DNA from: Bacteroidota bacterium
GTDB lineage: Bacteria > Bacteroidota > Bacteroidia > Bacteroidales > UBA10428
Direction: 5' to 3'
DNA: 64,000 nt
Assembly: GCA_023442525.1 (NCBI GenBank)
Contig: JAEZZA010000020.1
Location: 62,001 to 126,000, forward strand
Below the pieces are notes generated by a model, which worked only from the letters and a program-made list of their open reading frames with translations, searched no databases and was not told the DNA's origin. The position numbers and the translations under genes are program-made. Below, one piece after another: positions 63,701 to 64,000 of this stretch (position 1 is its first letter; every line of letters begins with the position of its first letter).

Positions 63701-64000
63701 CTACTTATCCCGATGGTAAATATGTTCCTTACAAGATGTTGAACTATGATACTACTTATGCGCCAGTATTGGTGAGCGACAATATCACCATTCTGGTAAC
63801 AGCTGAAAACGGTGTTGATAAGATTACTTATACACTTCAGCCGAACCATTCTGAAACTGATGCATTCGTAACTTCATCCATGTTTGGAGTAGATCAGAAC
63901 CTGTCGATTATCTTCCTGGTACCCGACGGTATCCCCGTTTCTTCATTCCTGTCCTATCTCATCCCAAGTACCGGAGCTGAAATCGAACTCAGAGATAAGT
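60748..64000 (+). CDS. Giant secreted protein with lamin-tail-like and cadherin-like beta-sandwich modules, truncated at window edge
   Basis: An open frame of 1084 codons running off the right edge, from ATG 60748 with a signal peptide (MRTKFLLFFSFLLCGVLNAQ). Residues about 25-180 look like a lamin-tail domain (LIITEVRLDDARRGYVEIAN ... NLSSFEIG), repeated near residue 585 (AFISEWVFWEQWDATNFIEVANP). Between and after them are cadherin-like beta-sandwich units (for example FSPTVYNYIANVP ... DDTTFRTYTVQLIKE). No catalytic motif and no C-terminal sorting signal is seen, the end being missing. Probably an extracellular matrix or adhesion protein, divergently oriented to the FAS1-SusCD operon. Confidence 0.78.
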   Translation, partial: MRTKFLLFFSFLLCGVLNAQVDDTIRTLIITEVRLDDARRGYVEIANVGDATVNLSSFEIGRIDAWTAPWSTPTANWMMLPDKDLAPGETFLIAAMRDFRLEMYKLNPEEFDPMEANKAEFWTLADLQLHVDESNYSPVNDSISPAAGRELLTVWSGRDCLYLRYHIGGDSAVIDQVNGIFGGDGNIRPDHPNGGKGPVNVAGVTDATNTSTLVRKFKVTTGNTDFASSKGEDLTESEWIPIPHQASGRWADNVRRLFWTAGFHGNAVLTETTLKPLAKYESVIDVDYAGKKITVPWGVRRDDSIMFMFEKVPGLAWHYDYVASYEDSAYVSARTGDTLTVYATGNELTMRKFGIEVAPPTDDAKIVVPRKAPNGDGFFDGVDDPPYTISDGLVKDTIGTYRWGGIPFATRIDTLMKYIEVPEGASAEIVYVDTPGRTDLKDGDVLKVTAADNSTKEYYIKVDKYRKSHNAFLSAITWPDIPEDYRNVKGWLGDTVPNFSPTVYNYIANVPSDVQGIPALVGKNQALEGKHSVIVATNLDGSPANQTVTFNTVAEDDTTFRTYTVQLIKEKDPSTIQPWDGDAFISEWVFWEQWDATNFIEVANPRPNDIDMSQYMFVVTWENNPATAISETRTQADQWLNRYRRYVPGYKWVDSLTWTTNPGMLTPDLAVNPVVKGGDVFVIGSITGGGAHPLDWSAYKQCDVNLADNNARFPNPWGENIGEGMAHWMNQNIYMFKILNDSITRGLKNANDPNDFELIDVLGNGDGTDMTIGGRNVDMIETYIRKPSIYKGNAVIKGSAGDTPETSEWIMRNAAYYASLGAGWPDQIWWVVNDIGIHLLNEVTIFKSTVSSAIYKVSPGYTEEETIRGIVDGTTVSEFFGNLIKADPGQQLNVVSATSGETLADDDAPANGDTLVVLSADLKNTSKYILEVTAEGLNSDAVLVSDAWTITVDGAEGVISDFDPLITFKEFMDNIEVPSGALVIPTYPDGKYVPYKMLNYDTTYAPVLVSDNITILVTAENGVDKITYTLQPNHSETDAFVTSSMFGVDQNLSIIFLVPDGIPVSSFLSYLIPSTGAEIELRDK

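Overview
The window comes from a Bacteroidota (Bacteroidetes) chromosome, most likely an environmental Bacteroidales-like organism. The evidence is two SusC/SusD (RagA/RagB) pairs, phylum-typical families (DUF4294, DUF2851, Rnk-like Gre factors, a 388-residue PurM) and two textbook Bacteroidetes promoters (TTTG, 18-19 nt, TAnnTTTG) in front of tRNA genes. Most starts lack a Shine-Dalgarno sequence, also typical. Species cannot be fixed from the sequence. No transposase, integrase, prophage or CRISPR array was found.

Layout. 1-3.4 kb: truncated pcm (minus), then a plus-strand run of a degenerate Gfo/Idh/MocA-like protein, a polyprenyl-phosphate sugar transferase and thpR. 3.4-8.6 kb: a DUF4294 protein, two CDGSH iron-sulfur proteins, sucC, a TrmH-family methylase and an OmpA-like/TPR lipoprotein. 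8.8-17 kb: minus-strand housekeeping genes (rpsO-pnp, an SPFH/Arc-repressor pair, DUF2851, prfA-pyrF, purM). 17.1-20.8 kb: ECF-type sigma factor, a MerR regulator carrying CarH/LitR photoreceptor motifs, an O-methyltransferase and an M16 peptidase. 20.9-23.7 kb: tRNA-Phe, two Rnk-like Gre factors, xth, uppP. 23.8-28.8 kb: a hybrid histidine kinase with Hpt, a sigma-54 activator, and a coiled-coil membrane protein. 29-34.3 kb: sulfur genes (YeiH-type exporter, larE, LuxR response regulator, cysK, metY). 34.4-43.1 kb: ferredoxin-type aldo/keto reductase, two methyltransferases, DUF2007, mutS, truA and a CrtI-like oxidoreductase. 43.2-45 kb: tRNA-Gly, tRNA-Leu, a VTT-domain membrane protein and a PRC-barrel protein.

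45.0-60.3 kb is the most distinctive region: seven consecutive minus-strand genes ordered FAS1 lipoprotein, SusC, SusD, FAS1 lipoprotein, FAS1 lipoprotein, SusC, SusD. Intergenic gaps are 2-46 bp and there is no glycoside hydrolase, lyase, sulfatase, peptidase or local regulator. Divergent to it, and running off the right edge, is a secreted protein of more than 1080 residues with lamin-tail-like and cadherin-like modules. I read this as a cell-surface binding/uptake locus of unknown ligand. It is the best candidate here for an undescribed system.

Three intergenic stretches (4.57, 13.9 and 31.8 kb) carry short tandem repeats of related type, which look like dispersed genomic repeats.
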